DNA from: an uncultured Pelagibacteraceae bacterium
GTDB lineage: Bacteria > Pseudomonadota > Alphaproteobacteria > Pelagibacterales > Pelagibacteraceae
NCBI GenBank assembly: GCA_902524995.1
Contig: CABZFJ010000003.1
Span: 1 to 64,000 of the forward strand
Length of the DNA: 64,000 nucleotides
Direction of reading: 5' to 3'
The notes under the pieces are model-generated. The model was not told the DNA's origin. It worked only from the letters and a program-made list of their open reading frames with translations, and did no database searches. Made by a program: the position numbers and the translations under genes. Shown piece by piece: positions 17,976 to 30,753 of this stretch (within the stretch, counting starts at the first letter, position 1; each line of letters begins with the position of its first letter).

Positions 17976-19924
17976 TATGCTAAACTAGTGTTTCCATTAT
18001 TGAATTGTTCTCGTAATTTATGTCTATCAATAATTCTTTTAATCAATTTACTTGCAAGTGGTGCAGCTACTTTACTACCAGAGCCTCCATGTTCGATAAT
18101 AACACTTATCGCATACCGTGGGTTCTTGTATGGTGCAAAAGCAACGTATAGGGCATGATCTCTTTTTTTATATTCAATTTGTTCAGTATCTAGGTCTAGT
18201 TCTCGATCAAGATCAGTAATTCTTCTTACCTGTGATGTCCCTGTTTTTCCTGCAAATTGATACTTGGGATCATCGTAACGAGATCTATATGAAGTTCCAT
18301 ACTGTTCATTTGTAGAACCAAACATTGCATCTAATACAAAGTTAATATTAGACTTTTTGTGGTACATTCTTTGATAATATTCAACATTTATGTCATCTAA
18401 GTAATTTCTTTCATGCAAAGGAAAATTAGATTGATCCAATTTAATTTTATTTATTACACCCTTATAATTTATAAAGTCATCTTTTATGATATGAGGTTTT
18501 ATTTTATATCCTCCGTTTGCAATTTGTGCCGTCATTAGACAAAGCTGAAGTGGAGTTGTCTGAATGTAGCCTTGTCCTATTCCATTGATTACAGTTTCCC
18601 CTAAATACCAGCTTTGCTCTAATGCACGTCTTTTCCATTTTGTATCTGGAACCAAACCATTTTTTTCATCGTTATAGAGATCTCCAAGTACGTTAGATCC
18701 AAGTCCATATCTTTTTGCAATTATTGATAATTTATCAACACCAAGTAATCTTGCCATTTCATAAAAGTATATGTCACAAGATTGTTTAATTGCATTTCTC
18801 AATTTCATGTACCCATGTCCTTCTTTTTTCCAACAATGATATTTTACACCGTATAATTCATAAGGATGCTTATGACCTTTGCATCTTATTGTTTTATTAG
18901 GATCTAATATTCCATACTCTAAAGCTGCAAGGGCAACTAATGGTTTAAAAGTTGATCCGGGAGAATATAGTCCTGCAATGGACTTATTTATTAAAGGTTT
19001 TAAAGGATTATTTCTGATTTCTTGCCAATCTTTCTGATTAATTCCGTGAGTAAATTTGTTTGGATCATAAGTGGGTGATGATGCCATTGCAACTACTTCA
19101 CCTGTATAAATATCCATTGCACATATTGAACCTGCTTTTGCTTTAAGTAGCTCTTGGGCATATTTTTGTATTTCAATATCTATAGTTAAGTTTACTTTGT
19201 TACCTTGCCTTTCCTTAATATAATCTATTTGGCTTATTCTTTTTCCGGATGCATTAACTTCGTATCTTTTAATACCATAGTTACCTATTAACATTTTCTC
19301 TTGTGAATTTTCTATTCCATATTTTCCTACTTTTAGACCTGGAACAAAATTTTCTTTTATCTCAGGTTTTTCAAGATCTTTTGGACTAGCGTCACCAACA
19401 TAACCAACTATATGCACTAAGTCATTTGCATAAGGATAAAACCTAGATGTCGATAATACAGGTTTTGCACCTTCTAATTCATGTAAATATAAATTAATTT
19501 TTGAGAATTGTTCCCAAGTTAAATTATCCGAAACTACTAATGTATCCCAAGGTTTTAATCTTTCCTTTTTTTTATATAATTTTTTAATTTGAAACTGATC
19601 TAATTCTATTAAATTTTTGATTTTAAATATTGTTACATCAAAATCATTAATTTCATCTAATATTAGGTGTAGCTGAAAAACTCTATCGTTACTTGCTAGT
19701 TCTTTATTAAAGTTATCTACAATTATTCCTCTTTGTGGTGGAGTTTTCCATTCACGTATCCTATTTTTATCAGATAAAATTTTATATTTTTCTCTATCAG
19801 AAATTTGTAAATTATATAATCTTGATGAAATACCAGCAAAAAGTAATATTTTCGCGGCTGCTAATATGAACATCCTTCTTGTTATTACTCTACCCTTCTC
19901 TATGTTTCTTCCTCTATTCAACAT
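17975..19924 (-). CDS. mrdA: Penicillin-binding protein 2
   Basis: Transpeptidase SPGSTFKP, SCDIYFY, KTGTSQ; PBP dimerisation region; adjacent to rodA. Confidence 0.95.
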   Translation of the reverse strand: MLNRGRNIEKGRVITRRMFILAAAKILLFAGISSRLYNLQISDREKYKILSDKNRIREWKTPPQRGIIVDNFNKELASNDRVFQLHLILDEINDFDVTIFKIKNLIELDQFQIKKLYKKKERLKPWDTLVVSDNLTWEQFSKINLYLHELEGAKPVLSTSRFYPYANDLVHIVGYVGDASPKDLEKPEIKENFVPGLKVGKYGIENSQEKMLIGNYGIKRYEVNASGKRISQIDYIKERQGNKVNLTIDIEIQKYAQELLKAKAGSICAMDIYTGEVVAMASSPTYDPNKFTHGINQKDWQEIRNNPLKPLINKSIAGLYSPGSTFKPLVALAALEYGILDPNKTIRCKGHKHPYELYGVKYHCWKKEGHGYMKLRNAIKQSCDIYFYEMARLLGVDKLSIIAKRYGLGSNVLGDLYNDEKNGLVPDTKWKRRALEQSWYLGETVINGIGQGYIQTTPLQLCLMTAQIANGGYKIKPHIIKDDFINYKGVINKIKLDQSNFPLHERNYLDDINVEYYQRMYHKKSNINFVLDAMFGSTNEQYGTSYRSRYDDPKYQFAGKTGTSQVRRITDLDRELDLDTEQIEYKKRDHALYVAFAPYKNPRYAISVIIEHGGSGSKVAAPLASKLIKRIIDRHKLREQFNNGNTSLA

Positions 19925-20435
19925 TTTTTTGTTTTAAACCTAGTAAATAAATTTGATTAAATAATTTTGCCACTGCTGGATAAATTAAAAATGAAAAAAA
20001 GGCTGTTGACATTAAAGCCCCATAACTAATACTTCTATCAAAGAAAATTGCCAATACTGTAAAATGAATTGAGCTAACAATTAATATTGCAATAAAGAAA
20101 AGTACCCAATCATAAATTAAATTGGGAACCAAAGTTCTAGTTCTAAAAAAAGATGCAATAACACAAAGTAAGAGATAATTAATTGATGAAATACCAATTG
20201 GTAAGTTTTGTACGACATCATTAATTATACCTGCAAAAAAAATTAGACCATAACCAAGCATTTCAGGTTTCCTTAAAACCCAATAAAAAACAATCAAATG
20301 AATTAAATTAAAAGATATATTAAATTTGAAAATTTGGAACGAAAGTGAGTATCCTGTCAAAGCAAAGAAAAATAATAAAATTATTGGAAAACCATTTAAT
20401 AGAAATTGATAAAATTTTATATTTCCTCTAGCCAT
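19914..20435 (-). CDS. mreD: Rod shape-determining protein MreD
   Basis: Small multi-TM protein between mreC and mrdA. Confidence 0.82.
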   Translation of the reverse strand: MARGNIKFYQFLLNGFPIILLFFFALTGYSLSFQIFKFNISFNLIHLIVFYWVLRKPEMLGYGLIFFAGIINDVVQNLPIGISSINYLLLCVIASFFRTRTLVPNLIYDWVLFFIAILIVSSIHFTVLAIFFDRSISYGALMSTAFFSFLIYPAVAKLFNQIYLLGLKQKNVE

Positions 20436-20436
20436 A

Positions 20437-21273
20437 TTACTTATTCACCTGCACATAATTTAATTGATTTAAATTACTGTAAAACTTCACATACTTTTTA
20501 TTATCTTGAATTATTATTTTTCCAACAGGTATTGATGCTGGAATTGTGCCATCTGAACCAGAGGTATATACAATTTCATTCTCTTTTATGTCATTATCTG
20601 TAGGTAGATACTCTAGTTCGGCATAATCATCATTTCCATTTCCTGAGAGTATTGCATTAATGCCACTTGGCTCAATAATTATTGGAATTTTGCTATTAAG
20701 ATCATTAGCCAGTAATACTCTTGAGCTTAAAAAGTTAACATTTACGACTTTTCCAATGTAATATAACCGATCTTTAACAGCTGAACCCAATTTAACTCCA
20801 TTTTTTTGACCTTTGTTAATTATTAAAGACTTCAAATAAGGACTTTGCTTATCCAATAAAATCTTTGTTAACATATATTCTTTTGAAAATAGATCTCTTT
20901 CCTCTATTAAATTTTTTAAGAGAGCATTCTCTGATTTATAAAAATCAACTTCTTTTCTAAGTGAGTCAAGATCAAGATCCTTATCTCTTAAAACTGAAAA
21001 CTCTTCATACATACTCATATGATCTTGGAAGAGGTAATATTTGTTTTTTACATATTTAAATGGGCTTGATACAACATATGACCCTCTAAATATGATATCT
21101 TTTGTAATTGACCTAAATTGATTAACTGGACCAGTTTTAAAATACTCTAACGATAAAACTAAAATAGATATAATTAATAGAGTAAATAAAGAAAACTTTT
21201 GTCTATTTCCTTTTTTTAAAAATGCTGAACGAATAGCAATAATAAAATCATCTCTACTCGTTTCTGTTGACAT
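20437..21273 (-). CDS. mreC: Rod shape-determining protein MreC
   Basis: Single TM, coiled coil, YIGKVVNVNFLSSRVLLANDLNSKIPIII; position after mreB. Confidence 0.92.
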   Translation of the reverse strand: MSTETSRDDFIIAIRSAFLKKGNRQKFSLFTLLIISILVLSLEYFKTGPVNQFRSITKDIIFRGSYVVSSPFKYVKNKYYLFQDHMSMYEEFSVLRDKDLDLDSLRKEVDFYKSENALLKNLIEERDLFSKEYMLTKILLDKQSPYLKSLIINKGQKNGVKLGSAVKDRLYYIGKVVNVNFLSSRVLLANDLNSKIPIIIEPSGINAILSGNGNDDYAELEYLPTDNDIKENEIVYTSGSDGTIPASIPVGKIIIQDNKKYVKFYSNLNQLNYVQVNK

Positions 21274-21278
21274 AATAT

Positions 21279-22310
<1,032 letters not shown>

Positions 22311-22314
22311 TTAA

Positions 22315-23910
22315 TTATATTCCTTTCACTTTTTGATGTTTAATATTTTGAGATGGCGCTTTTTTCTCACGTTTTATAAGCATTTTATTCAATGCATTTA
22401 AATATGCGTTTGCTGATGCAACTAAAGTATCTGTGTCAGCTGATTGACCTACAGTAGTCCTATCATTTTCTTCTATTTTTACACTAACAGTCGCTTGAGC
22501 ATCTGTACCTTCTGTTACTGCATGTACTTGATAAAGAGATAATTTAACGTCGTGAGGAAATAGTTTTTTTATACATTTAAATATTGCATCAACCGGTCCA
22601 TCTCCTGTCTCAGTTGTATTCTTAATATCACCATAGACATCCAATTTCATTTCAGCTTTTTGTGGTTCTCCTGTGCCAGCAAATACTTTTAAAGATTTTA
22701 AATTAATCGCATTTATTTTATTATCTACAATTAAACTATCATCAACTAACGCTACTATATCTTCATCATATATATGTTTCTTTTTGTCAGCTAAAACTTT
22801 AAATTTACCAAATGCAGCTTGTATAATATCATCTGTAAGATCTGAATAGCCCAAATCAGATAATTTATCTTTAAAAGCATGTCTTCCTGAATGTTTACCC
22901 ATAACAAGTGAAGTTTTCTTAACACCTACACTCTCTGGGGTCATAATCTCATAAGTTTCTCTATTCTTTAACATTCCGTCTTGATGAATGCCTGACTCAT
23001 GAGCAAAAGCGTTTTTTCCAACTATTGCTTTATTAAACTGAACTGGAAATCCAGTTGCATTTGAAACAATTTTTGAAGCTTTACTTATTAATTCAGTTTT
23101 TATCCCAGTATTATATGGCATTAAATCATTTCTTGTTTTAATAGCCATAACTACTTCTTCTAATGCAGCATTTCCTGCTCTTTCACCTATTCCATTGATT
23201 GTACATTCTATTTGTCTCACACCCTCTGAAACTCCAGCCAATGCATTTGCTACTGCTAAGCCAAGATCATTGTGGCAGTGTGCAGATAATACTGCTTTAT
23301 CAATATTTGGAACATTATTTTTTAAATGTTTGATTGTTTTTGCAAATTCTTCCGGAATAGAATATCCAACTGTATCTGGAATATTTATAGTTTTAGCTCC
23401 ACATTTAATTGCAAGTTCAACTGTTTTACACATGAAATCCATATCAGTTCTTGTTCCATCCTCACAAGACCATTCAACATCATCAGTAAAATTTCTTGCG
23501 TAAGTAACACTTTCTTTAATTGCATCTAAAACTTGCTCATTTGTCATTTCAAGTTTGTGTTTCATATGTAGAGGACTTGTTGAAATGAAAGTGTGAATTC
23601 TAAATCTAGGGGAATGTTTCAGAGACTCATGACATGCATCAATATCTTTTTTTAATGCTCTTGAAAGACCGCATGGAATTGAGTTTTTCATTATTTTACT
23701 TATTTCAGAAACTGCCTCAAAGTCTCCAGGTGAGGCTATTGGAAATCCTGCCTCAACAATATCTATTCCCATTTCATCAAATACCCTAGATATCTGAATT
23801 TTCTCTTCGACACTCATTGATGCACCTGGCGATTGTTCGCCATCTCGCATAGTCGTATCAAATATGTATAATTTTTCTTTATCTGGCATTATATTTTTTT
23901 GCTTAAGCAT
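22315..23910 (-). CDS. leuA: 2-isopropylmalate synthase
   Basis: FDTTMRDGEQSPGASM, HCHNDLGLAVAN, GIHQDGMLKN; C-terminal LeuA dimer domain. Confidence 0.96.
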   Translation of the reverse strand: MLKQKNIMPDKEKLYIFDTTMRDGEQSPGASMSVEEKIQISRVFDEMGIDIVEAGFPIASPGDFEAVSEISKIMKNSIPCGLSRALKKDIDACHESLKHSPRFRIHTFISTSPLHMKHKLEMTNEQVLDAIKESVTYARNFTDDVEWSCEDGTRTDMDFMCKTVELAIKCGAKTINIPDTVGYSIPEEFAKTIKHLKNNVPNIDKAVLSAHCHNDLGLAVANALAGVSEGVRQIECTINGIGERAGNAALEEVVMAIKTRNDLMPYNTGIKTELISKASKIVSNATGFPVQFNKAIVGKNAFAHESGIHQDGMLKNRETYEIMTPESVGVKKTSLVMGKHSGRHAFKDKLSDLGYSDLTDDIIQAAFGKFKVLADKKKHIYDEDIVALVDDSLIVDNKINAINLKSLKVFAGTGEPQKAEMKLDVYGDIKNTTETGDGPVDAIFKCIKKLFPHDVKLSLYQVHAVTEGTDAQATVSVKIEENDRTTVGQSADTDTLVASANAYLNALNKMLIKREKKAPSQNIKHQKVKGI

Positions 23911-23973
23911 AATACATGCTCTCGCTCAGATAGCAAAATAATTTGGAAGAATTAGCCCAATTTTGACATCAAG

Positions 23974-25011
<1,038 letters not shown>

Positions 25012-25015
25012 TTAA

Positions 25016-25564
25016 TTATTTAAATATGTCTGCACCCCTTGTCATAGCTACGGCTCCAGTTCTTGAAACGCTTACCAGTCCAAATTTTTTCAAATCATTT
25101 GACATTTTATCAATTTCTCTTCTTAAAGCTGTTATTTGGATAACATTCGATTTTTTTGTTTTGTCCAATAATACAGGATTGTATTTTTTACAAGCTTTCA
25201 AAGCGCTCTCTAACTTATTATTGGGACCAACAATTTTAAATAGTGCCATCTCTTTAAAGATGACTGCTTTATCTTCTCTTTTAAAATCTGCTACTTTATG
25301 AACAGGCACTAGCTTTTTCAATTGAAGTTTAATTTGATTAACAACCTGTGGTGTTCCAGTAGTAACAATGGTTATTCTAGATATTTTTAATTTTTCATCA
25401 ACTTGGGCAACTGCTAATGATTCGATATTATAACCTCTGCCAGAAAAAAGACCAACGACCCTAGCTAAAACACCAGCTTCATTATCAACCCAAACTACTA
25501 TTATATGAGTATCAAATCTTTCTTTTTTACTTGAAAGAGTATAAGCTGATTTAGAATTAGACAT
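25016..25564 (-). CDS. ilvH: Acetolactate synthase small subunit
   Basis: VDNEAGVLARVVGLFSGRGYNIESLAV ACT domain. Confidence 0.96.
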   Translation of the reverse strand: MSNSKSAYTLSSKKERFDTHIIVVWVDNEAGVLARVVGLFSGRGYNIESLAVAQVDEKLKISRITIVTTGTPQVVNQIKLQLKKLVPVHKVADFKREDKAVIFKEMALFKIVGPNNKLESALKACKKYNPVLLDKTKKSNVIQITALRREIDKMSNDLKKFGLVSVSRTGAVAMTRGADIFK

Positions 25565-27330
25565 TAGACTAAGGACTTGCCTTTACCTGTAATTTTATTA
25601 CTTTCTTGATCTTTGGGTCCTAAAATCATCTGATTATGGGGCTTTCCAGATGGTATCATTGGAAAACAATTTTCAACTTTATCTACCATGCAATCAAATA
25701 TTACAGGCCTATTCGTATTTAACATTTCTATAATTTTATCATCTAGCTCTTCTGGTGTTTTTGCTCTTATACCAACACAATTATATGCTTCTGCTAATTT
25801 CACAAAATCTGGAAGGGCGGCAGTATAACTTTCAGAATAATTTTTATCATGTAAAAGTTCTTGCCATTGTCTAACCATCCCCATGTATTCATTGTTTAAT
25901 ATAAATATTTTAATTGGAAGATTATATTGCACAGCTGTTGACATTTCTTGAAGTGTCATTAATACTGAAGCTTCTCCAGCAATATCAATAACTAATTTTT
26001 TTGGATGTGCAACTTGTACACCAACTGCAGCGGGTAGACCGTATCCCATTGTGCCTAAACCACCAGATGTCATCCAACGATTTGGTTTATTAAATTTATA
26101 GTGTTGTGCTGCCCACATCTGATGTTGTCCAACCTCAGTTGTAATATAAGAATCTTTATCTTTTGTTAATTCGTACAATCTTTCAATTGCATATTGTGGT
26201 TTTATTGTTTCCTCGCTTCCAATATAATCTAAAGATCTAACTGATCTCCATTTTTGGATTTTTTCCCACCATTTAGAAGTTTTTTGTTTATTTGATTTTA
26301 AAAATTTTGATTTTTTTTGTTTTAGACTTTTTAAAGTAGACGAAATTACATTTTTTACATCTCCAACTATTGCTAAATCTACTTTAACATTTTTATTAAT
26401 AGATGATGGATCTATATCTATATGAACCTTCTTTGACTTTGGTGAAAATTCATCTATTTTTCCTGTTATTCTATCATCAAATCTTGCCCCTATATTAATC
26501 ATTAAATCACAGTCATGCATTGCATTATTTGCTTCATAAGTCCCATGCATACCTAACATTCCTAAAAACTGACTATCATCACCTGGGAAAGAACCCAATC
26601 CCTGCAAAGTTGATGTAATTGGAAAACCTGTTGCATAAACAAGTTCTCTTAAAAGTTCACTTGCTCTAGGTCCAGAATTAATAACTCCACCGCCAGTATA
26701 AAAAATAGGCTTTGATGATTTGCTCATTAAATTAATCAATTCATCAATACTTCTTTGACTAAAATGATTATGAGATTTACCATTTATTTTTTTTCCTTTT
26801 TTTGGTTTTTTGTATTTTGCTTTTTGAAATTGTATGTCTTTTGGTATATCTACTAAAACCGGTCCTGGTCTACCCGTTGTTGCTACTTCAAAAGCTTTAT
26901 GTATTGTTTCTGCTAAATCATTTACATCTTTAACTAGCCAGTTATGTTTTGTACAAGGTCTAGTTATTCCAGTTGTATCACATTCTTGAAAAGCATCAGT
27001 GCCAATTAAATGAGTTGGTACCTGTCCTGAGATGCAAACTAGTGGAATCGAATCCATGTATGCGTCGGTTAAAGCCGTAACAACGTTTGTTGCGCCTGGT
27101 CCTGAAGTTACTAAAATAACTCCTGGTTTGCCTGATGATCTAGCATATCCCTCGGCTGCATGACCCGCGCCTTGCTCATGTCTCACTAAAACATGCTTGA
27201 TTGATTTAAAATTTTGTAACTCGTCATAAATCGGAAGGACAGCACCACCTGGATAACCAAAAATATGTTCAACATTTTGATCTTCCATACACTTAAATAC
27301 TATTTCAGCTCCGGAATATAATTTTGACAT
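25564..27330 (-). CDS. ilvI: Acetolactate synthase large subunit
   Basis: ThDP enzyme: VRHEQGAGHAAEGYARSSGKPGV; TSGGLGTMGYGLPAAVGVQ; directly upstream of ilvH. Confidence 0.95.
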   Translation of the reverse strand: MSKLYSGAEIVFKCMEDQNVEHIFGYPGGAVLPIYDELQNFKSIKHVLVRHEQGAGHAAEGYARSSGKPGVILVTSGPGATNVVTALTDAYMDSIPLVCISGQVPTHLIGTDAFQECDTTGITRPCTKHNWLVKDVNDLAETIHKAFEVATTGRPGPVLVDIPKDIQFQKAKYKKPKKGKKINGKSHNHFSQRSIDELINLMSKSSKPIFYTGGGVINSGPRASELLRELVYATGFPITSTLQGLGSFPGDDSQFLGMLGMHGTYEANNAMHDCDLMINIGARFDDRITGKIDEFSPKSKKVHIDIDPSSINKNVKVDLAIVGDVKNVISSTLKSLKQKKSKFLKSNKQKTSKWWEKIQKWRSVRSLDYIGSEETIKPQYAIERLYELTKDKDSYITTEVGQHQMWAAQHYKFNKPNRWMTSGGLGTMGYGLPAAVGVQVAHPKKLVIDIAGEASVLMTLQEMSTAVQYNLPIKIFILNNEYMGMVRQWQELLHDKNYSESYTAALPDFVKLAEAYNCVGIRAKTPEELDDKIIEMLNTNRPVIFDCMVDKVENCFPMIPSGKPHNQMILGPKDQESNKITGKGKSLV

Positions 27331-27371
27331 CCAGACAATCTAGCTGAAGTTGTGCTAAAAGGTCAAGCTAA

Positions 27372-28292
27372 CTATGCCGATTTATCAAATTTTTTTAAAA
27401 ATGATTTTAATCTATTAAATTTTATTTTTTGCCAATCAGTCATTTGTCCCCTTGCCCATGTAGACTGCCTCTTGGCATATTGCCTTGTTTTTATTGATAT
27501 TTTTTCTTTTAATACATTAAGATCTAATCTTTTATCCAAAAATTCTTTTATCTCATGTAAACCTATAACTTTTTGAGAGGATAAATCTTTCCTAATTCTT
27601 AATTTATAAAACTTTTTTACCTCATTTATTGCTCCATCTCTCAACATTTCATTTGCTCTTAGAGAAATTTTTTCTAACAACTTTTCTCTGGGATAATCAA
27701 CATATAACTTAATAAAGCTATCATGGGTAAAATCAGAGTATGTTTCACTATACCAATCGAACAAAGATTTATTTGTAAATTTTTTTACTTCATATGCTCT
27801 TATAGATCTCTGAGTGTCATTTTTATCAATTTTATTTTTACAAAGAGGGTCAAGTTTAGTAAGTTCAGAATAAAATTTATTTTGACCTATTTTCGATTGT
27901 TTTTTTCTTACTCTGTTTCTAATATTTAAAGGAATTTTAGGAATTTTGACTATACCTTCAGTTAGTGCCTTAAAATACAAACCAGTGCCACCAACAAGAA
28001 TTGGAATTTTATTTTTTTTTTTTATATTTTTAATTTTTGATTTAGCATCTCTTAACCAATTGCCAGTTGAATAAATATCTTTAACACTTTTAAATCCATA
28101 TAAATGATGTTTTACAATTTTTATATCTTTTAGCTTTGGTCTTGCTGTAAGAATTTTAAGCTCTTTATAAATCTGCATACTATCAGCATTAATTACTTCA
28201 CCGTTAATTTTTTTTGCAAGCTGAATAGCAAATTTTGATTTTCCAGATGCTGTTGGTCCTGAAATAAGAATTATTTTGGACTTTAGATCCAT
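27372..28292 (-). CDS. miaA: tRNA dimethylallyltransferase
   Basis: ISGPTASGKSKFAIQLAKKINGEVINADSMQIYKELKI. Confidence 0.96.
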   Translation of the reverse strand: MDLKSKIILISGPTASGKSKFAIQLAKKINGEVINADSMQIYKELKILTARPKLKDIKIVKHHLYGFKSVKDIYSTGNWLRDAKSKIKNIKKKNKIPILVGGTGLYFKALTEGIVKIPKIPLNIRNRVRKKQSKIGQNKFYSELTKLDPLCKNKIDKNDTQRSIRAYEVKKFTNKSLFDWYSETYSDFTHDSFIKLYVDYPREKLLEKISLRANEMLRDGAINEVKKFYKLRIRKDLSSQKVIGLHEIKEFLDKRLDLNVLKEKISIKTRQYAKRQSTWARGQMTDWQKIKFNRLKSFLKKFDKSA

Positions 28293-29710
28293 TAATTTAA
28301 TTTAACACCAATGTATCTTCTTTGATTATTATTATTATAAATTGCAATAAGAAGACTCTTATCAGCTCCTCTTAAAGCTAGTTTAACAATATTATCAAGA
28401 TCTCCAATAGTATTGATTTTTTTCTTTTGTGCCTCAACAATGATATTGTTTACTTGAAGATAATTAATTGGGCTATCTCTATCAATTTCAGTAATAACCA
28501 ACCCTGTAGTATTTTTTGGCAAATTTCTGTCTTTAATATCATCTTTAGTCAACAGTCTCACCTTTATCTTCAAACCCTCTATAGTATCCTCTTTAGGTTT
28601 TTCTGTTACTAAACCTTGAGATTTAAAGTCTTCAGATGTTTCTAGTCTTCCAAGTATGATTTCTTTTGTAATCTCTCGTTTATTTCTCCATACTTTGAGT
28701 TTAACTTTTTTACCAACCTCTGTTTCTGCAACTATTCTTGGAAGTTCACTCATTTCATTAATTTTTTTACCATCAAATTCTAAAATTATATCTCCAGCTT
28801 TAATTCCTCCCTTATCTGATGGACTATTTTCAGCTACACTAGCAATAAGTGCTCCTCTTGGTTCATCTAATTTTTCAACATCTGCAATATCTTTTGTAAC
28901 TGTTTGAATTCTAACACCAAGCCATCCTCTTTTAGTTTCACCAAATTCAATTAATTGTTCAATTACTTTTTGCGCACTATTAGAAGGTATTGCAAAACCA
29001 ATTCCAATTGAACCTGATTGACCTAATATTGCTGTATTAATTCCAACCACATCTCCTTCCATATTAAACAATGGACCTCCTGAATTACCCTGGTTAATTG
29101 ATGCATCAGTTTGAATATAGTCTTCATATCTTGAAAGACCGATACTTCTGTTTCTTGCAGAGATTATTCCTGCAGTAACCGTTCCACCTAAGCCAAATGG
29201 ATTCCCAATTGCAATAACCCAATCACCTATTCTTGCGGTATCAGAGTCTCCAAACTTAACTGGTGTGAATTTTTGATCTGACTCTATTTGAAGAACTGCT
29301 AAATCCATTCCGGGATCAGCTCCAATTACTTTTGCCTTTATATTTTTTTCACCATTAACTCTAACAAAAACATCTTCTGCGCCTTGGATTACGTGGTTGT
29401 TTGTAATAACAATTCCTTTTTCATCTATAATAAAGCCAGATCCAAGCGCACTTGTCTGTCTCTTTTGAGGAGTTCCATAATCTTTAAACATGTCTTCAAA
29501 AGGAGACCCTGGAGGAAATTCAAATGGAAATGGATTTGACCTTGTGGTTATTGTTGTTGTAGTAGAGATATTTACTACTGATGGCATTAATTTTTCAGCT
29601 AGATCTGCAAAAGATGCAGGAATATTTGCTGCGTTTGTAGTATTTTGAATATTAATTGAAAATAATATTAGTAATAAGATCTTTATGAATTTCATTTTTT
29701 TAAGTACCAA
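28292..29710 (-). CDS. degP: Do-family (DegP/HtrA) serine protease
   Basis: Trypsin-like motifs NNHVIQGAEDVFV, GMDLAVLQI, INQGNSGGPLFN and two PDZ regions; internal MKFIKILL is the more likely start. Confidence 0.93.
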   Translation of the reverse strand: MVLKKMKFIKILLLILFSINIQNTTNAANIPASFADLAEKLMPSVVNISTTTTITTRSNPFPFEFPPGSPFEDMFKDYGTPQKRQTSALGSGFIIDEKGIVITNNHVIQGAEDVFVRVNGEKNIKAKVIGADPGMDLAVLQIESDQKFTPVKFGDSDTARIGDWVIAIGNPFGLGGTVTAGIISARNRSIGLSRYEDYIQTDASINQGNSGGPLFNMEGDVVGINTAILGQSGSIGIGFAIPSNSAQKVIEQLIEFGETKRGWLGVRIQTVTKDIADVEKLDEPRGALIASVAENSPSDKGGIKAGDIILEFDGKKINEMSELPRIVAETEVGKKVKLKVWRNKREITKEIILGRLETSEDFKSQGLVTEKPKEDTIEGLKIKVRLLTKDDIKDRNLPKNTTGLVITEIDRDSPINYLQVNNIIVEAQKKKINTIGDLDNIVKLALRGADKSLLIAIYNNNNQRRYIGVKLN

Positions 29711-29877
29711 ATAATAAAAAAACCAATCACTGCAAATATCAATCCGCCGGTTCTTAATTGATTATCAGTGGCTTCTTTTAATTTCATAATCATATTTTTC
29801 ATTTTTGATGGAAATATGGCGTAAAGAATGCCTTCAATAAAAAGGAATAGACCAAATGCGATGATCAATTCTCTCAT
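29692..29877 (-). CDS. DUF2065 small membrane protein
   Basis: 61-aa two-TM protein between Do protease and hflC, the usual alphaproteobacterial position for DUF2065. Confidence 0.8.
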   Translation of the reverse strand: MRELIIAFGLFLFIEGILYAIFPSKMKNMIMKLKEATDNQLRTGGLIFAVIGFFIIWYLKK

Positions 29878-29882
29878 TAAAC

Positions 29883-30752
29883 TTACTCTACTTTTTGATT
29901 AATATTTCCGAAAAATTTAAAAAACTCACTATCTGGCGAAAGTATCATTGAAGTTTCACCACCAATTAAAGCCTTTTGGTATGCCTGCATAGCTCTATAA
30001 AATGCAAAAAATTCTGGATCTTGTCCGAAAGCATCAGCAAAGATTTTGTTTTTTTGACCATCCCCCTCACCTTTCATTATCTCTGATTTTTTTTGTGCGT
30101 CTGCAAGTATAACAGTAACTTCTTTATCAGCAGTTGAGGTAATTGTTACTGCCATCTCTGCGCCTTTTGCTCTAAATTCTTTTGCCTCTCTTTCCCTTTC
30201 AGTTTGCATTCTTCTAAAAATTGCATCACTGTTCGCTTGAGGAAGGTCCGCTCTTTTAATTCTTACATCAACAATACTAATACCAAAATTTTCTGCTTCA
30301 TTATTTACGCCTTCTTGAATTAAAGACATTTGTTTTGTTCTATCTTCCGATAAAAGGGTTTGTAGTTCTTGTTGACCAAGTACATTTCTTATTCTAGAAT
30401 TTATAATTGTTGCCAATCTTGATCTTGCAACTCTTTCATTACCAACGGATATATAAAATTTAAGAGGATCAATTATTTGAAATCTTGCAAATGCATCAAC
30501 AATTAATCTTTTTTGATCTGAAGCAATTACTTCTTCGGGTGGAGTATCTAAATTTAATATTCTTTTATCTAAAAATACAACATTTTGTATAAATGGGATT
30601 TTGAAATTAATTCCAGGGTTTGATATAATTCTCTTAGGATCACCAAACTGCAAAACTATTGCTTGATTTACTTCTTTTACAATAAAGACTGAAAAGTATA
30701 TTGTCGCTGCAATAAGAATTAGTATTGGTAATAAAAATTTTCCAGCTTTCAC
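29883..30752 (-). CDS. hflC: HflC protease modulator (SPFH/stomatin family)
   Basis: NQAIVLQFGDPKRIISNPGINFKIPFIQNVVFLDKRILNLD; paired with HflK. Confidence 0.95.
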   Translation of the reverse strand: MKAGKFLLPILILIAATIYFSVFIVKEVNQAIVLQFGDPKRIISNPGINFKIPFIQNVVFLDKRILNLDTPPEEVIASDQKRLIVDAFARFQIIDPLKFYISVGNERVARSRLATIINSRIRNVLGQQELQTLLSEDRTKQMSLIQEGVNNEAENFGISIVDVRIKRADLPQANSDAIFRRMQTEREREAKEFRAKGAEMAVTITSTADKEVTVILADAQKKSEIMKGEGDGQKNKIFADAFGQDPEFFAFYRAMQAYQKALIGGETSMILSPDSEFFKFFGNINQKVE

Positions 30753-30753
30753 T